A DNA stretch of 64,000 bases from Oribacterium sp. oral taxon 102 (GTDB lineage: Bacteria > Bacillota > Clostridia > Lachnospirales > Lachnospiraceae), in contig NZ_JABXYT010000001.1 of the NCBI RefSeq assembly GCF_013394775.1, positions 820,501-884,500 of the forward strand, given 5' to 3'. The stretch's first letter is position 1. The number at the start of each line of letters is the position of its first letter. A program made the translations under genes and the position numbers. Below are positions 27,492 through 35,302 of the stretch, piece by piece. The notes beneath the pieces are model-generated. The model was not told where the DNA came from. It saw nothing but the letters and a program-made list of their open reading frames with translations, and searched no databases.

Positions 27492-27528
27492 AAATACCTG
27501 TGCATTTTAATCTGAAAAACAGGTATTT
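27492..27528. promoter_or_regulatory. Candidate operator between the PrpR-like regulator and the dehydratase gene
   Basis: AAATACCTG and CAGGTATTT form a 9-base inverted repeat separated by 19 bases in the 297-base divergent region. TTTGAAATAC-type half-sites occur at about 27444 and 27488, with TTGAAAT again at about 27556. No -24/-12 sigma-54 promoter is evident, which agrees with the missing GAFTGA loop of the regulator. Confidence 0.5.
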
Positions 27529-27610
27529 TTTGTGCAGCTTTCAGGTGCATTCCTCTTGAAATCCATCTATACTTCCCGTGATCAAAACCATATCAGGATT
27601 CGGAGGAATG

Positions 27611-28756
27611 ATGAACGTATTTGATTATAAGGATAAAATCCGCTTTACCAAGGCTGTTTTCTACAATTTCAGGCCCATTCCGCTTCCCAGACCCTTTCAG
27701 GACGGGACGGGAGGGTTCGGACAGAATGTCCCGGAGCAGGGATATCTGGAGCTTTCCGACGATACCGGAATGACCGCACATTATACGGTCACGAGAGCGT
27801 TTGTCAGGGAAATGCTGCCGAAGCTGCTGAACGGAGAGAGCCGGAGCTATAATGATTGGCGGGAGACGCTCTACTGGCAGGCACGGAACGCCGGCTTCCA
27901 GTCGGGACAGGCAGTCAATGTCGGCGTCGTCGATCTCCTGATGCTGGATATCCTGTCGCAGAGAGCCGGGAAGGCGCTGCATCGCTTCCTCGGCGCGGAG
28001 AAGGACTGGGCGGCGGCGTACAAGGGCGGCGGATCTATCCTGCTTTCCGATGCGGAGCTGGTGGAGGAGATGTGTCGTTATGTCTCTGAGGGCTTCATGA
28101 CGGTGAAATTCAAGGTCGGCAGCGACAAGGGAAGGAACATGGAGCGCGACCTGCGTCGGATCGAGAAGGTGCGGGAGGCGGTCGGAGAGAAGATCGGCAT
28201 CGCCGTCGATGCGAACCAGAGATGGAGCGTGGAGGATGCGGTGAAGTTTGCGAGGCTGGCGGAGCCGTATCGTCTCGTCTGGTTCGAGGAGCCGATTCAT
28301 TCTGCCGATTTTAACGGCATCAGAAGGATGAAGGAGCTGGGTGTGAAGCAAAAGCTCGCTGCGGGGGAATCCATGAGGATCTCCTATATGTACGAGATCT
28401 ATCTCGAGAAGGGACTCGATATTGTGCAGCCGTCTCTCGGCAGAATGACCCGGATCGATGATCTCCTGAAGATTCGCGACATGGCGAGAGCAGCCGGGAA
28501 GGGCTTTCAGTCGGGAGGACGCACCGCCTACAACGCGACCTTCGGCTGTCTCTACGGTGCGGAGGAGCCGATCGAGTTTCATGCGCCGATTTCGGAGCCG
28601 GTGCAGGCACTGATGCGGAACCTCCCCGAGTTCCGTGACGGGAGGTGCTTCGTGCGTTCTGATATTCCCGGCATTCCGATCCGGATGGACCTGGAGAAGC
28701 TCGAGAAGCTCGGATATCTGGAGTCCAGAACAATCTATCTTCCGCCGAGAGCGTAG
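27611..28756 (+). CDS. Enolase-superfamily (mandelate racemase/muconate lactonising type) enzyme
   Basis: A 381-residue acid-sugar dehydratase or racemase-like protein. The barrel has TVKFKVG (Lys about 166 and 168, catalytic base), DANQRW (metal Asp about 200), FEEP (metal Glu about 226) and AAGES (metal Glu about 253). The C-terminal base region (QSGGRTAYNATFG) lacks an obvious His-Asp dyad. Substrate cannot be read from this; many relatives dehydrate hexonates. ATG 27611 is chosen because GGAGG at 27602 suits it better than ATG 27608 or GTG 27578. Its last codons are again R-A-TAG supplied by a repeat unit, as in glpK. Confidence 0.85.
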   Translation: MNVFDYKDKIRFTKAVFYNFRPIPLPRPFQDGTGGFGQNVPEQGYLELSDDTGMTAHYTVTRAFVREMLPKLLNGESRSYNDWRETLYWQARNAGFQSGQAVNVGVVDLLMLDILSQRAGKALHRFLGAEKDWAAAYKGGGSILLSDAELVEEMCRYVSEGFMTVKFKVGSDKGRNMERDLRRIEKVREAVGEKIGIAVDANQRWSVEDAVKFARLAEPYRLVWFEEPIHSADFNGIRRMKELGVKQKLAAGESMRISYMYEIYLEKGLDIVQPSLGRMTRIDDLLKIRDMARAAGKGFQSGGRTAYNATFGCLYGAEEPIEFHAPISEPVQALMRNLPEFRDGRCFVRSDIPGIPIRMDLEKLEKLGYLESRTIYLPPRA

Positions 28757-29000
28757 AAGTCTGCCATCAGGCAGACTCGGAGCGAACATGACCGCATCAC
28801 GAAGAGATGCGCCTCCCGAAGGGAGGTCGGCTGAAGCCACACGGGCGAAGCCGAGTCTCTTAAGAGCGTAGAAGTCTGCCATCAGGCAGACTCGGAGCGA
28901 ACATGACCGCATCACGAAGAGATGCGCCTCCCGAAGGGAGGTCGGCTGAAGCCACACGGGCGAAGCCGAGTCTCTTAAGAGCGTAGAAGTCTGCCATCAG
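28752..29000. repeat. Second array of the 115 bp structured repeat (two full copies plus a fragment)
   Basis: Copies start at 28752, 28867 and 28982; the third breaks off after 19 bases. The units match the 6431-7182 array in plan but differ in sequence. Hairpin 1 is identical. Hairpin 2 is CGCATC-N7-GATGCG instead of CACATC-N7-GATGTG. Hairpin 3 keeps CCTCCC/GGGAGG but with a GAA loop. Hairpin 4 keeps TCGGCT/AGCCGA. The first copy supplies the stop codon of the upstream gene. Confidence 0.92.
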
Positions 29001-29004
29001 TGGA

Positions 29005-29147
29005 GAAGTTTCCATCAGGAAACTTCGGAACGATTTGGCGACAGGCGAAGCCTGTTGTTTCGCGGAGCGAAATTGCGCGATGTCTTCCGGACAGAGCGCA
29101 ACCTGCCGAGCGTAACGAGAGAGCGGAAGTTTCCATCAGGAAACTTC
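29005..29147. repeat. Direct repeat pair with ATCA-loop hairpin
   Basis: GAAGTTTCC-ATCA-GGAAACTTC occurs at 29005-29026 and 29126-29147, each followed by GGAACGATYTGGCG. The loop is the same ATCA as in hairpin 1 of the 115 bp units, but the stem is different and still paired. Between the copies are further small stems (ACAGGC-GAA-GCCTGT; TTTCGC-GGA-GCGAAA). Together with the preceding array this fills the 459-base gap before tctC. Confidence 0.85.
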
Positions 29148-29215
29148 GGAACGATCTGGCGGCAATATTTCAGAATTTAGTCGGGATTTAATTATATATT
29201 ATAAGGAGAATGAAA

Positions 29216-30370
29216 ATGAAAAAGAAAAAGAAAGCAATGGCACTGGTACTGACGGCGGCAATGATGCTCGCACTCACCGGCTGCGGCGGAGCGAAAAAGG
29301 CGGACGGTGAAAGCACGACGGCGGAAGCGGCATCGAGCAGTGCGCAGGAAACAAGCGCCACAGCGGAAGCAAGCGTGTCCGCAGGGAAGACGGCAGCAGA
29401 TACGAAGCTGGAGAGCGCTGCGCAGGCAGACCTTGATGCTGCCGCCGCAGACCGCTACGGCTTCCCGGCGGGAACCATAACATGGGTCGTGCCCGGAAAG
29501 GCAGGCGGCGGCTCCGACCTCGCGACGCGTTACCTCTCCGAGGCGATGAGCAGAGAGCTCGGCATCACGAATACAGTCAGCAATTACGATTCCAATACCG
29601 TCGGGCATCAGACGGTGGCAAATGCGAGCCCGGATGGCTCGACCATCATGCTGGCAACCGCAGCACTCAACATTCAGTGGATCACAGGGAATGCCGATGT
29701 GAACCCGAAGGAGGATCTCACCCTGATCGCCGCGATGGATGACAACGGCTTCTCCGCGCTCTGCGCGCCGGTGAATGCACCCTTCAATACCTTTGAGGAA
29801 ATGGTTTCCTATGCGAAGGAGAATCCCGGGAAGCTGAACGCCGGTATGCCCTCCTCCGGGAACAATACCTTTCTCTTCGGCAAGATTCAGCAGTCCGCCG
29901 GCATTCAGCTGAATGCAGTCGAGGCATCCTCGGAGTCCGACCGTCTCACAAATCTCGCCGGAGGCTTCATTGACCTCGGCTTTGTCGGGATCGGAAATGC
30001 ACAGGAGTATGAGAAGGCGGGGAAGCTGAAGGTCATCGGCACGATGGCAGGCGACGGACTGACGATTGCGGACTATGACGCAGCGCTTCCGGACAATTAC
30101 AGAACCCTGCAGGAGCAGGGCTACGACGAGCTTTTCTGGAATGTGAAGCACTATGTCTACGGTCCGGCGGGCATGGATACGGCGAAGGTCAGAGAGATCA
30201 ATACGGCGATGTCAGCGTTCCAGCAGAATCCGGACTGTCATGCAGGATTGGTGTCGATCGGACATATCCCGGAATGGCATAATGTCGAGGATTCTCTCGC
30301 GATCCGCGACGCCGAGTATGCTGCCGAGGTCAAGGTAGCGGATTTCATGGGAATGAAAGTGAACGATTGA
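29216..30370 (+). CDS. tctC: Tripartite tricarboxylate transporter substrate-binding lipoprotein (TctC)
   Basis: The extracellular receptor of a TTT-family carboxylate transporter, 384 residues. It has a lysine-rich start, a hydrophobic core and a lipobox ending ALTGC. A low-complexity Ser/Thr/Ala linker of about 60 residues follows. The TctC (Bug) domain begins near ITWVVPGKAGGGSD. ATG 29216 is preferred over 29210 because AAGGAG would be only one base from the earlier ATG. The substrate could be citrate or a sugar acid; nearness to the dehydratase gene makes the latter attractive. First of three genes tctC-B-A. Confidence 0.9.
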   Translation: MKKKKKAMALVLTAAMMLALTGCGGAKKADGESTTAEAASSSAQETSATAEASVSAGKTAADTKLESAAQADLDAAAADRYGFPAGTITWVVPGKAGGGSDLATRYLSEAMSRELGITNTVSNYDSNTVGHQTVANASPDGSTIMLATAALNIQWITGNADVNPKEDLTLIAAMDDNGFSALCAPVNAPFNTFEEMVSYAKENPGKLNAGMPSSGNNTFLFGKIQQSAGIQLNAVEASSESDRLTNLAGGFIDLGFVGIGNAQEYEKAGKLKVIGTMAGDGLTIADYDAALPDNYRTLQEQGYDELFWNVKHYVYGPAGMDTAKVREINTAMSAFQQNPDCHAGLVSIGHIPEWHNVEDSLAIRDAEYAAEVKVADFMGMKVND

Positions 30371-30387
30371 GGAAAGAGAGAGTCGCC

Positions 30388-30852
30388 ATGAAGATGAAGA
30401 GAGAAAGCATTACCGGCATCGTCGGCATCCTTGCCGCGCTCCTCGGCGCCGCCGGTGCACAGCGCATCAAGCTGCGGCCGAATCTGATCGAGCCGGGGCC
30501 GCGGATGATGCCCTATGTGGCGCTCGGCATCATCCTGCTCAGCTCCGTGATGCTGCTGCTTCACGGCATCCGTGATCGGAAGGAGCAGAAGGCTTATTTC
30601 CCCGCCGGCGGCATCAGGAGACTGCTGATCGGTTATGCGGAGGTCGTGCTCTACGGTATTCTCCTGACGCTTTTCGGCTTCCTGCTCACGACGCCGATCG
30701 CCATGTTTGTATTCGTGTATACGCTGAAGGGCACGGAACAGGTCAGATGGTGGCAGAATGTCGTCATCAGCCTCGCAGTCACGGCCTGTCTGTATGCGCT
30801 GTTTGTCATGGGCTTTCAGATCAAGCTGCCTGCCGGCATTTTATTAGGATAA
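30388..30852 (+). CDS. tctB: Tripartite tricarboxylate transporter small membrane subunit (TctB)
   Basis: A 154-residue TctB-family protein with about four hydrophobic helices: residues about 6-24, 40-58, 78-100 and 118-146. This subunit pairs with TctA in the membrane. ATG 30388 is chosen over an in-frame TTG at 30367 that overlaps the end of tctC. It is poorly conserved in sequence, as usual, so the call rests on size, helices and position between tctC and tctA. Confidence 0.85.
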   Translation: MKMKRESITGIVGILAALLGAAGAQRIKLRPNLIEPGPRMMPYVALGIILLSSVMLLLHGIRDRKEQKAYFPAGGIRRLLIGYAEVVLYGILLTLFGFLLTTPIAMFVFVYTLKGTEQVRWWQNVVISLAVTACLYALFVMGFQIKLPAGILLG

Positions 30853-30870
30853 TCCGAGGGGGATCAGAAT

Positions 30871-32361
30871 ATGTCATATTATATTGCGGGACTTTGGACC
30901 TGTCTTCAGCCGCTCAATCTCCTGCTCATCGCGGGTGTCGTAATCGTAGGCATTATATTCGGCGCGATTCCGGGACTTTCCGCCACGCTGGGGATTTCCC
31001 TTCTGCTGCCGGTGACCTTCGGGCTTTCTACGACGACCTCCTTTATCGTGCTGCTCGCGATGTGGATCGGCGGGGTGTCGGGAACCTTTATTTCCGCCGT
31101 ATTGATCGGCATTCCCGGCTCCAGCTCTTCGATCGCAACCTGCTTCGACGGCTATCCGATGACCATGAAGGGGCAGGCGTCCAAGGCGCTTGCGATCGGG
31201 ATGACCGCGTCCTTTATGGCGACCGTCATGTCAGTGCTCCTTGCAACCATCGTCGCGCCGCTGATCGCGGATCTTGCGCTCCTGCTTGGTCCATGGGAGT
31301 ATTTTTCGCTCTGCTTCTGTGCCATCACACTGGTTGCTGCGCTGTCCAAGGGCAATATCTGGAAGGGGATTCTCGCCGCGGGCATCGGGCTGTTTCTGGG
31401 CTGCGTGGGACTTGACCCCATTACCGGCTCTGCGAGGTATACCTTCGGGAACCATTATCTCGATTCCGGACTGTCCACAGTCTGCCAGATGCTTGGGATG
31501 TTCGCGCTCTGCCGTATTATTCTGGATTATGCCAGGGGAGAGGGGAAGCTTCCCGAGGTGAAGAAGTCCGACCTCCATGGACTCGGCATCAGCCCTCGGG
31601 ACATTATCGGCAATATGGGAACCATTGTCCGCTCTTTCCTGATCGGGCTCTGGGTCGGCTTCCTGCCGGGGATGGGCTCCGGGATCTCCAATATGGTCGC
31701 CTATGGACAAGCACAGCAGGCGAGCAAGCACCCGGAGGAATTCGGGAGGGGAACGCCGGAGGGCGTTTGGGCATCCGAGACAGCAAACAACGCGTCGCTG
31801 GGTGGCGCCATGATTCCGATGATGGCACTGGGCATCCCGGGAGACGGCATCACGGCAATGCTGATCGCCGGCCTGACCATCCATGGGCTGCAGGCGGGGC
31901 CGCTGTTCATTTCCGAGCAGCCGGAGCTATGCTACCTGATGTTTGCCTGCGTGCTGATCAGCGCCGTCGTCACCTTCCTTCTGGAGCTGGTGTTTAAGCG
32001 CTGGCTCCCGCTCATTCTGAAGATTCCGTATCATTTCCTGTACAGCGTCATTCTGACGATCTGCTATATCGGGGCGTTCGGTGTCTCTAACACGGAGTTC
32101 AATATTTTCATTATGCTGGCATGGGCAGTACTTGCGCTCTTCCTGAACATCAGCGGCATATCGCTGAGTCCGCTGGTGCTTGCATTCATCCTCTCGGACG
32201 ATCTGGAGTCCTATTTCCGTAAGGGCGTCAGCTTCGCACACGGAAGCTATGCGCCGTTCTTTACCAGACCGCTGTCTCTCCTGTTCCTGCTCCTCGCCGT
32301 ATTCTCCGTGGTATGGCCGTATCTTTCGGAGCAGCGGAAGAGGAGGAAAAATGCGGCATAG
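30871..32361 (+). CDS. tctA: Tripartite tricarboxylate transporter large membrane subunit (TctA)
   Basis: The 496-residue channel subunit of the TTT transporter, with about 11-12 hydrophobic helices. Family motifs seen are GAIPGLSATLGISLLLP near residue 31, GIPGSSSSIATCFDGYPM near 81, GFLPGMGSGISNMVAYGQAQQASKHPEEFGRG near 260 (cited in part), and ALGIPGDGITAMLIAGL near 320. AATCCGAGGGGG lies before the ATG. A terminator follows. Confidence 0.93.
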   Translation: MSYYIAGLWTCLQPLNLLLIAGVVIVGIIFGAIPGLSATLGISLLLPVTFGLSTTTSFIVLLAMWIGGVSGTFISAVLIGIPGSSSSIATCFDGYPMTMKGQASKALAIGMTASFMATVMSVLLATIVAPLIADLALLLGPWEYFSLCFCAITLVAALSKGNIWKGILAAGIGLFLGCVGLDPITGSARYTFGNHYLDSGLSTVCQMLGMFALCRIILDYARGEGKLPEVKKSDLHGLGISPRDIIGNMGTIVRSFLIGLWVGFLPGMGSGISNMVAYGQAQQASKHPEEFGRGTPEGVWASETANNASLGGAMIPMMALGIPGDGITAMLIAGLTIHGLQAGPLFISEQPELCYLMFACVLISAVVTFLLELVFKRWLPLILKIPYHFLYSVILTICYIGAFGVSNTEFNIFIMLAWAVLALFLNISGISLSPLVLAFILSDDLESYFRKGVSFAHGSYAPFFTRPLSLLFLLLAVFSVVWPYLSEQRKRRKNAA

Positions 32362-32376
32362 AATGCGGCGTGGCAA

Positions 32377-32407
32377 AGAGGGCTTTTCTGCGGAAAAGTC
32401 CTTTTTT
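32377..32407 (+). terminator. Intrinsic terminator after tctA
   Basis: GGGCTTTTC and GGAAAAGTCC form a stem with a TGC loop, followed by six T, about 20 bases beyond the tctA stop. Confidence 0.85.
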
Positions 32408-32484
32408 GTATGTAGCTATGACAGGATAAGAGAAGGGGTCTTGTCTTGTAATTAAAAAAATCATAACATTCTTTACTTTTTATT

Positions 32485-32513
32485 ATGACAATATAAAAGA
32501 AATGAGATATACT
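32485..32513 (+). promoter_or_regulatory. SigA promoter upstream of the membrane protein gene
   Basis: ATGACA (five of six) and TATACT are 17 bases apart. The expected start site is about 55 bases before the predicted ATG. Confidence 0.65.
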
Positions 32514-32574
32514 CATAACATAAATGCATAATGTATTATGCTGCTATAAAAAAGAGGAGGATTTTATAAGGCGT

Positions 32575-33702
32575 ATGGAAAAGAAAATGTTCAGGAGCGG
32601 CGTAGCGGGGACGATTGTGTCATGTATCCTGCTGGTGGGGATGTCGTTGTTCTTCGGTATTATGATTTTCGGTATTCTCAGGACGGCGCTGTACGGAAGC
32701 CCGATATTGGATGCGGACAGCTATGGAGATTTCGTATATATAGACGCGGATTACCTGAGCGGATCCTTCGGATCGGACGATGATGGGAATGAATATCTCT
32801 TTGCAATGACCGCTGATGCGGATGGCAGCTACCATGACTATATCGTCAGCCTTCCGGAGGCGGTTTATAACAGCACGGAGATTCAGGGCAAGATAAATCA
32901 GGGGGATACGGACGATGCAGCGCCGCTCCGGATCAAGGGAACGATGGAGCATACATCCAGTGATTTGGATGAGCTGGCGCAGAAGACATTTGCAGAGTAT
33001 CTGAGCCTTGATTCCGCGGAGGAGGCGGCAGACTATCTGGGGAGCGTATGTCTCGTTTATTCGGTATCCGGAAATAATCTGGCGGATCTCGGCATCGGAA
33101 TGTGGATTGCGCTCGTCTTCATGGCAGGACTGATCATCGTATGGATCGTCGAGATCATCCGCCTGATCCGGCGGCAGGGGAAGAAAAACCGGAAGATCGC
33201 CAATGCGAGGATGCTCTATGAGAGCAATGCAGATTATCAGAACGGCGTAGGACAGACGACGGAATCGGACGCACAGTTCTTCAGAAACTGCCGCTGTTAT
33301 GTTACGAGAGAGTATATCGTCAGCTATCAGGACGGGCTGGAGGTGTTCAGGATCGATCAGATCCGGGAGCTGTACGGCTTTGATAAGCAGAGATACCATG
33401 CGATCCTCAGCTTTTTGTTCGGCGCGTTCGCCGGCTTCAGCGTGGAGCATTATCTGGTGGCGATCACTGCCGATGGAGAGGTGCATCAGTTCGCGAGACT
33501 CAATGCGGCGCTGAAGGCACACAACCGTATCGCCGCTGCCATCCTGCAAAAGAATCAGGAGCTTCTTCTCGGCAGGATGAATACTGCGGTCAGCGCCGTA
33601 GGGCAGTCCCTGGAGAAGCTGAATCTGGCGAAGGTGAAGGGCTTCTACGGAAGCAATGATATCTGGACGGGACGCAGCCTCGACAGCTTCCGGATCGAGT
33701 AA
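32575..33702 (+). CDS. Two-helix membrane protein of unknown function
   Basis: I do not recognise this 375-residue protein. One hydrophobic helix lies at about residues 10-35 and a second at about 178-203. The roughly 140 residues between them are acidic and probably outside the cell (YGDFVYIDADYLSG, SDDDGNEYLF). The C-terminal 170 residues are probably cytoplasmic and start with a basic RLIRRQGKKNRK stretch. AGGAGG lies 16 bases before the chosen ATG, rather far, so the start is uncertain. It has its own promoter and is followed by a Cof phosphatase gene 23 bases later. Confidence 0.75.
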   Translation: MEKKMFRSGVAGTIVSCILLVGMSLFFGIMIFGILRTALYGSPILDADSYGDFVYIDADYLSGSFGSDDDGNEYLFAMTADADGSYHDYIVSLPEAVYNSTEIQGKINQGDTDDAAPLRIKGTMEHTSSDLDELAQKTFAEYLSLDSAEEAADYLGSVCLVYSVSGNNLADLGIGMWIALVFMAGLIIVWIVEIIRLIRRQGKKNRKIANARMLYESNADYQNGVGQTTESDAQFFRNCRCYVTREYIVSYQDGLEVFRIDQIRELYGFDKQRYHAILSFLFGAFAGFSVEHYLVAITADGEVHQFARLNAALKAHNRIAAAILQKNQELLLGRMNTAVSAVGQSLEKLNLAKVKGFYGSNDIWTGRSLDSFRIE

Positions 33703-33725
33703 GCGGACGGAGCGCGCGGCATCCT

Positions 33726-34529
33726 ATGAGAAAGGCATTGTTTTTTGACGTAGACGGGACTCTGATGAATGCGGAGCATCGCATTCCGGACTCTGCGCTG
33801 GATGCGCTTCGGAGGAGCCGTGCGGCGGGGAACTATATTTTTGTGAATTCCGGAAGGACGAGCGGGCTGCTGAAGCGGCTGATGGCGGAGCTTCCTGCAG
33901 ACGGATTTCTCTGCGGCTGCGGGACAGAGCTGTTTTTCCGGGGAGAGAGGATCTATTCCTATACAGTATCGGAGGAGGAGAAGCGGCGCCTCAAGACCCT
34001 GCAGGCACGCTTCGGGATCGCCTGCCTCCTGGAGGGCAGGGACGGGACGCATTTTCAGGTGCCGGAGAGTGTTTACCGGCAGAATCCGGGACTTCGGGAG
34101 CGGGCGGAGCGGGAGCTTGGCTTCGTGGAGGCAGAGGGAGGCCTCGCTGCAGGGGACTATGACGGCGCTTATCCGATTTCGAAGTTCTGCTTTTTTGGCG
34201 CGGAGAGCAGCGATATCCCGGGCGTTTACGCCTGTCTTGCGGGCAAATTCGATATTATTGACAGAGGGGGCTTTTTTTATGAGGCGGTTCCCTGCGGGCA
34301 CGGGAAGGGGGCGGCGGTGGATCGGATGCTCCGGCACCTCGGGATCGAGCGGGAGGATGCCTTTGCCTTCGGGGACAGCATGAACGATCTGGATATGTTT
34401 CTTCATGCGGGGCACACGATCGCGATGCGGGAGCACAGTGCAGGGCTCGGGCCGTATACGGAGTATGTGACGGATTCCGTGGATGCGGACGGGATCCGGA
34501 AGGCAATGCGGCATTTTCACCTTGTATAA
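33726..34529 (+). CDS. Cof-type HAD hydrolase
   Basis: A 267-residue HAD-superfamily phosphatase of the Cof/YwpJ group, likely acting on sugar phosphates or flavin-type phosphates. Motif I is FFDVDGTLMN (nucleophile Asp8, Asp10). Motif II is VNSGRTSG. Motif III and IV are GKGAAVDRML and FGDSMNDLDM. The C2 cap lies between. A paralogue occurs at 46264. The TAA stop is about 15 bases before the rex promoter. Confidence 0.9.
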   Translation: MRKALFFDVDGTLMNAEHRIPDSALDALRRSRAAGNYIFVNSGRTSGLLKRLMAELPADGFLCGCGTELFFRGERIYSYTVSEEEKRRLKTLQARFGIACLLEGRDGTHFQVPESVYRQNPGLRERAERELGFVEAEGGLAAGDYDGAYPISKFCFFGAESSDIPGVYACLAGKFDIIDRGGFFYEAVPCGHGKGAAVDRMLRHLGIEREDAFAFGDSMNDLDMFLHAGHTIAMREHSAGLGPYTEYVTDSVDADGIRKAMRHFHLV

Positions 34530-34544
34530 GTCCGGCAGTATTAT

Positions 34545-34573
34545 TGACATTTTTTTGACGGATTTGTATAATT
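34545..34573 (+). promoter_or_regulatory. Consensus SigA promoter of rex
   Basis: TTGACA and TATAAT, both perfect, are separated by 17 bases. The rex start codon is 79 bases downstream. Confidence 0.9.
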
Positions 34574-34582
34574 CTTAACTAC
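34565..34582. promoter_or_regulatory. Probable Rex operator overlapping the rex -10 box
   Basis: TTGTATAATTCTTAACTA matches the Firmicute Rex site TTGTTAA-N4-TTAACAA at 11 of 14 fixed positions. It covers the -10 hexamer and start site, so binding would block transcription. It fits autoregulation of rex by the NADH/NAD ratio. Confidence 0.7.
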
Positions 34583-34651
34583 AGAAACAATTTTCGTACC
34601 CGGGAAGAGGAAAAATGACGGGATAAAACGACAGAAAAGAAGGACGAAAAG

Positions 34652-35302
34652 GTGAAAGAGGAGAAGAAGGTGAAGAGAGAGATCTCGCAGGCAGTCATTC
34701 AGAGGCTGCCGAGATACTATAGATACCTTGAGGATCTGATGGAGCAGGGGGTGGAGCGGATTTCCTCCAATGAGCTCTCGAAGCGAATGAAGCTGACCGC
34801 TTCGCAGATCCGGCAGGATCTGAATAATTTCGGCGGCTTCGGACAGCAGGGATACGGCTACAACATCAGAAACCTCCATGATGAGATCGCGAAGATTCTG
34901 AATATCGACGAGGCGCAGAGCATGATTATTGTCGGTGCGGGACATCTGGGACAGGCGCTGGCAAATTATACGAACTTCCGGAAGCGCGGCTTCTTCATCC
35001 GTGCGATCTTCGACAGAAATCCGGAGCTTTACAGGGAGAAGGTAGGGGATGTGGAGATCCTGCCGATGGAAAAGATGGAGGAGGTCGTGCAGACGTATAA
35101 GATCAGGCTTGCTGCAATCTGCATTCCGAAGACACCTGCGGTGGAGGTCGTCGAGCAGCTGATCCGGAACGGGGTGGTGGGAATCTGGAATTTCGCCCAT
35201 GTCGATCTGGAGGTTCCCGAGAATGTGGTGATCGAAAATGTACACCTTTCCGAGTCCCTGATGCGGCTGTCCTATCGGGTGGGCGAGGTATATCGGAGAT
35301 GA
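34652..35302 (+). CDS. rex: Redox-sensing transcriptional repressor Rex
   Basis: Rex senses the NADH/NAD ratio and represses fermentation and respiration genes. It has 216 residues. An N-terminal winged helix (about 1-75) includes SSNELSKRMKLTASQIRQDL and FGGFGQQGYGYN. The NAD-binding Rossmann fold follows, with VGAGHLGQALANY near residue 92. A C-terminal swapped helix is present. The start is GTG 34652 with AAGAAGGA eight bases before it. Its stop overlaps the acpS start by four bases. A Rex-like box lies on its own promoter. Confidence 0.95.
   Translation: MKEEKKVKREISQAVIQRLPRYYRYLEDLMEQGVERISSNELSKRMKLTASQIRQDLNNFGGFGQQGYGYNIRNLHDEIAKILNIDEAQSMIIVGAGHLGQALANYTNFRKRGFFIRAIFDRNPELYREKVGDVEILPMEKMEEVVQTYKIRLAAICIPKTPAVEVVEQLIRNGVVGIWNFAHVDLEVPENVVIENVHLSESLMRLSYRVGEVYRR

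Noticed and set aside
27440..27565. Sigma-54 promoter upstream of the enolase-superfamily gene
   Set aside because: No GG-N10-GC (-24/-12) pattern was found and the neighbouring regulator lacks the sigma-54 contact loop.
27593..28957. Long minus-strand open frame over the enolase-superfamily gene and the second repeat array
   Set aside because: It is the antisense of a well-recognised enzyme gene; GC-rich codon use leaves antisense frames open.
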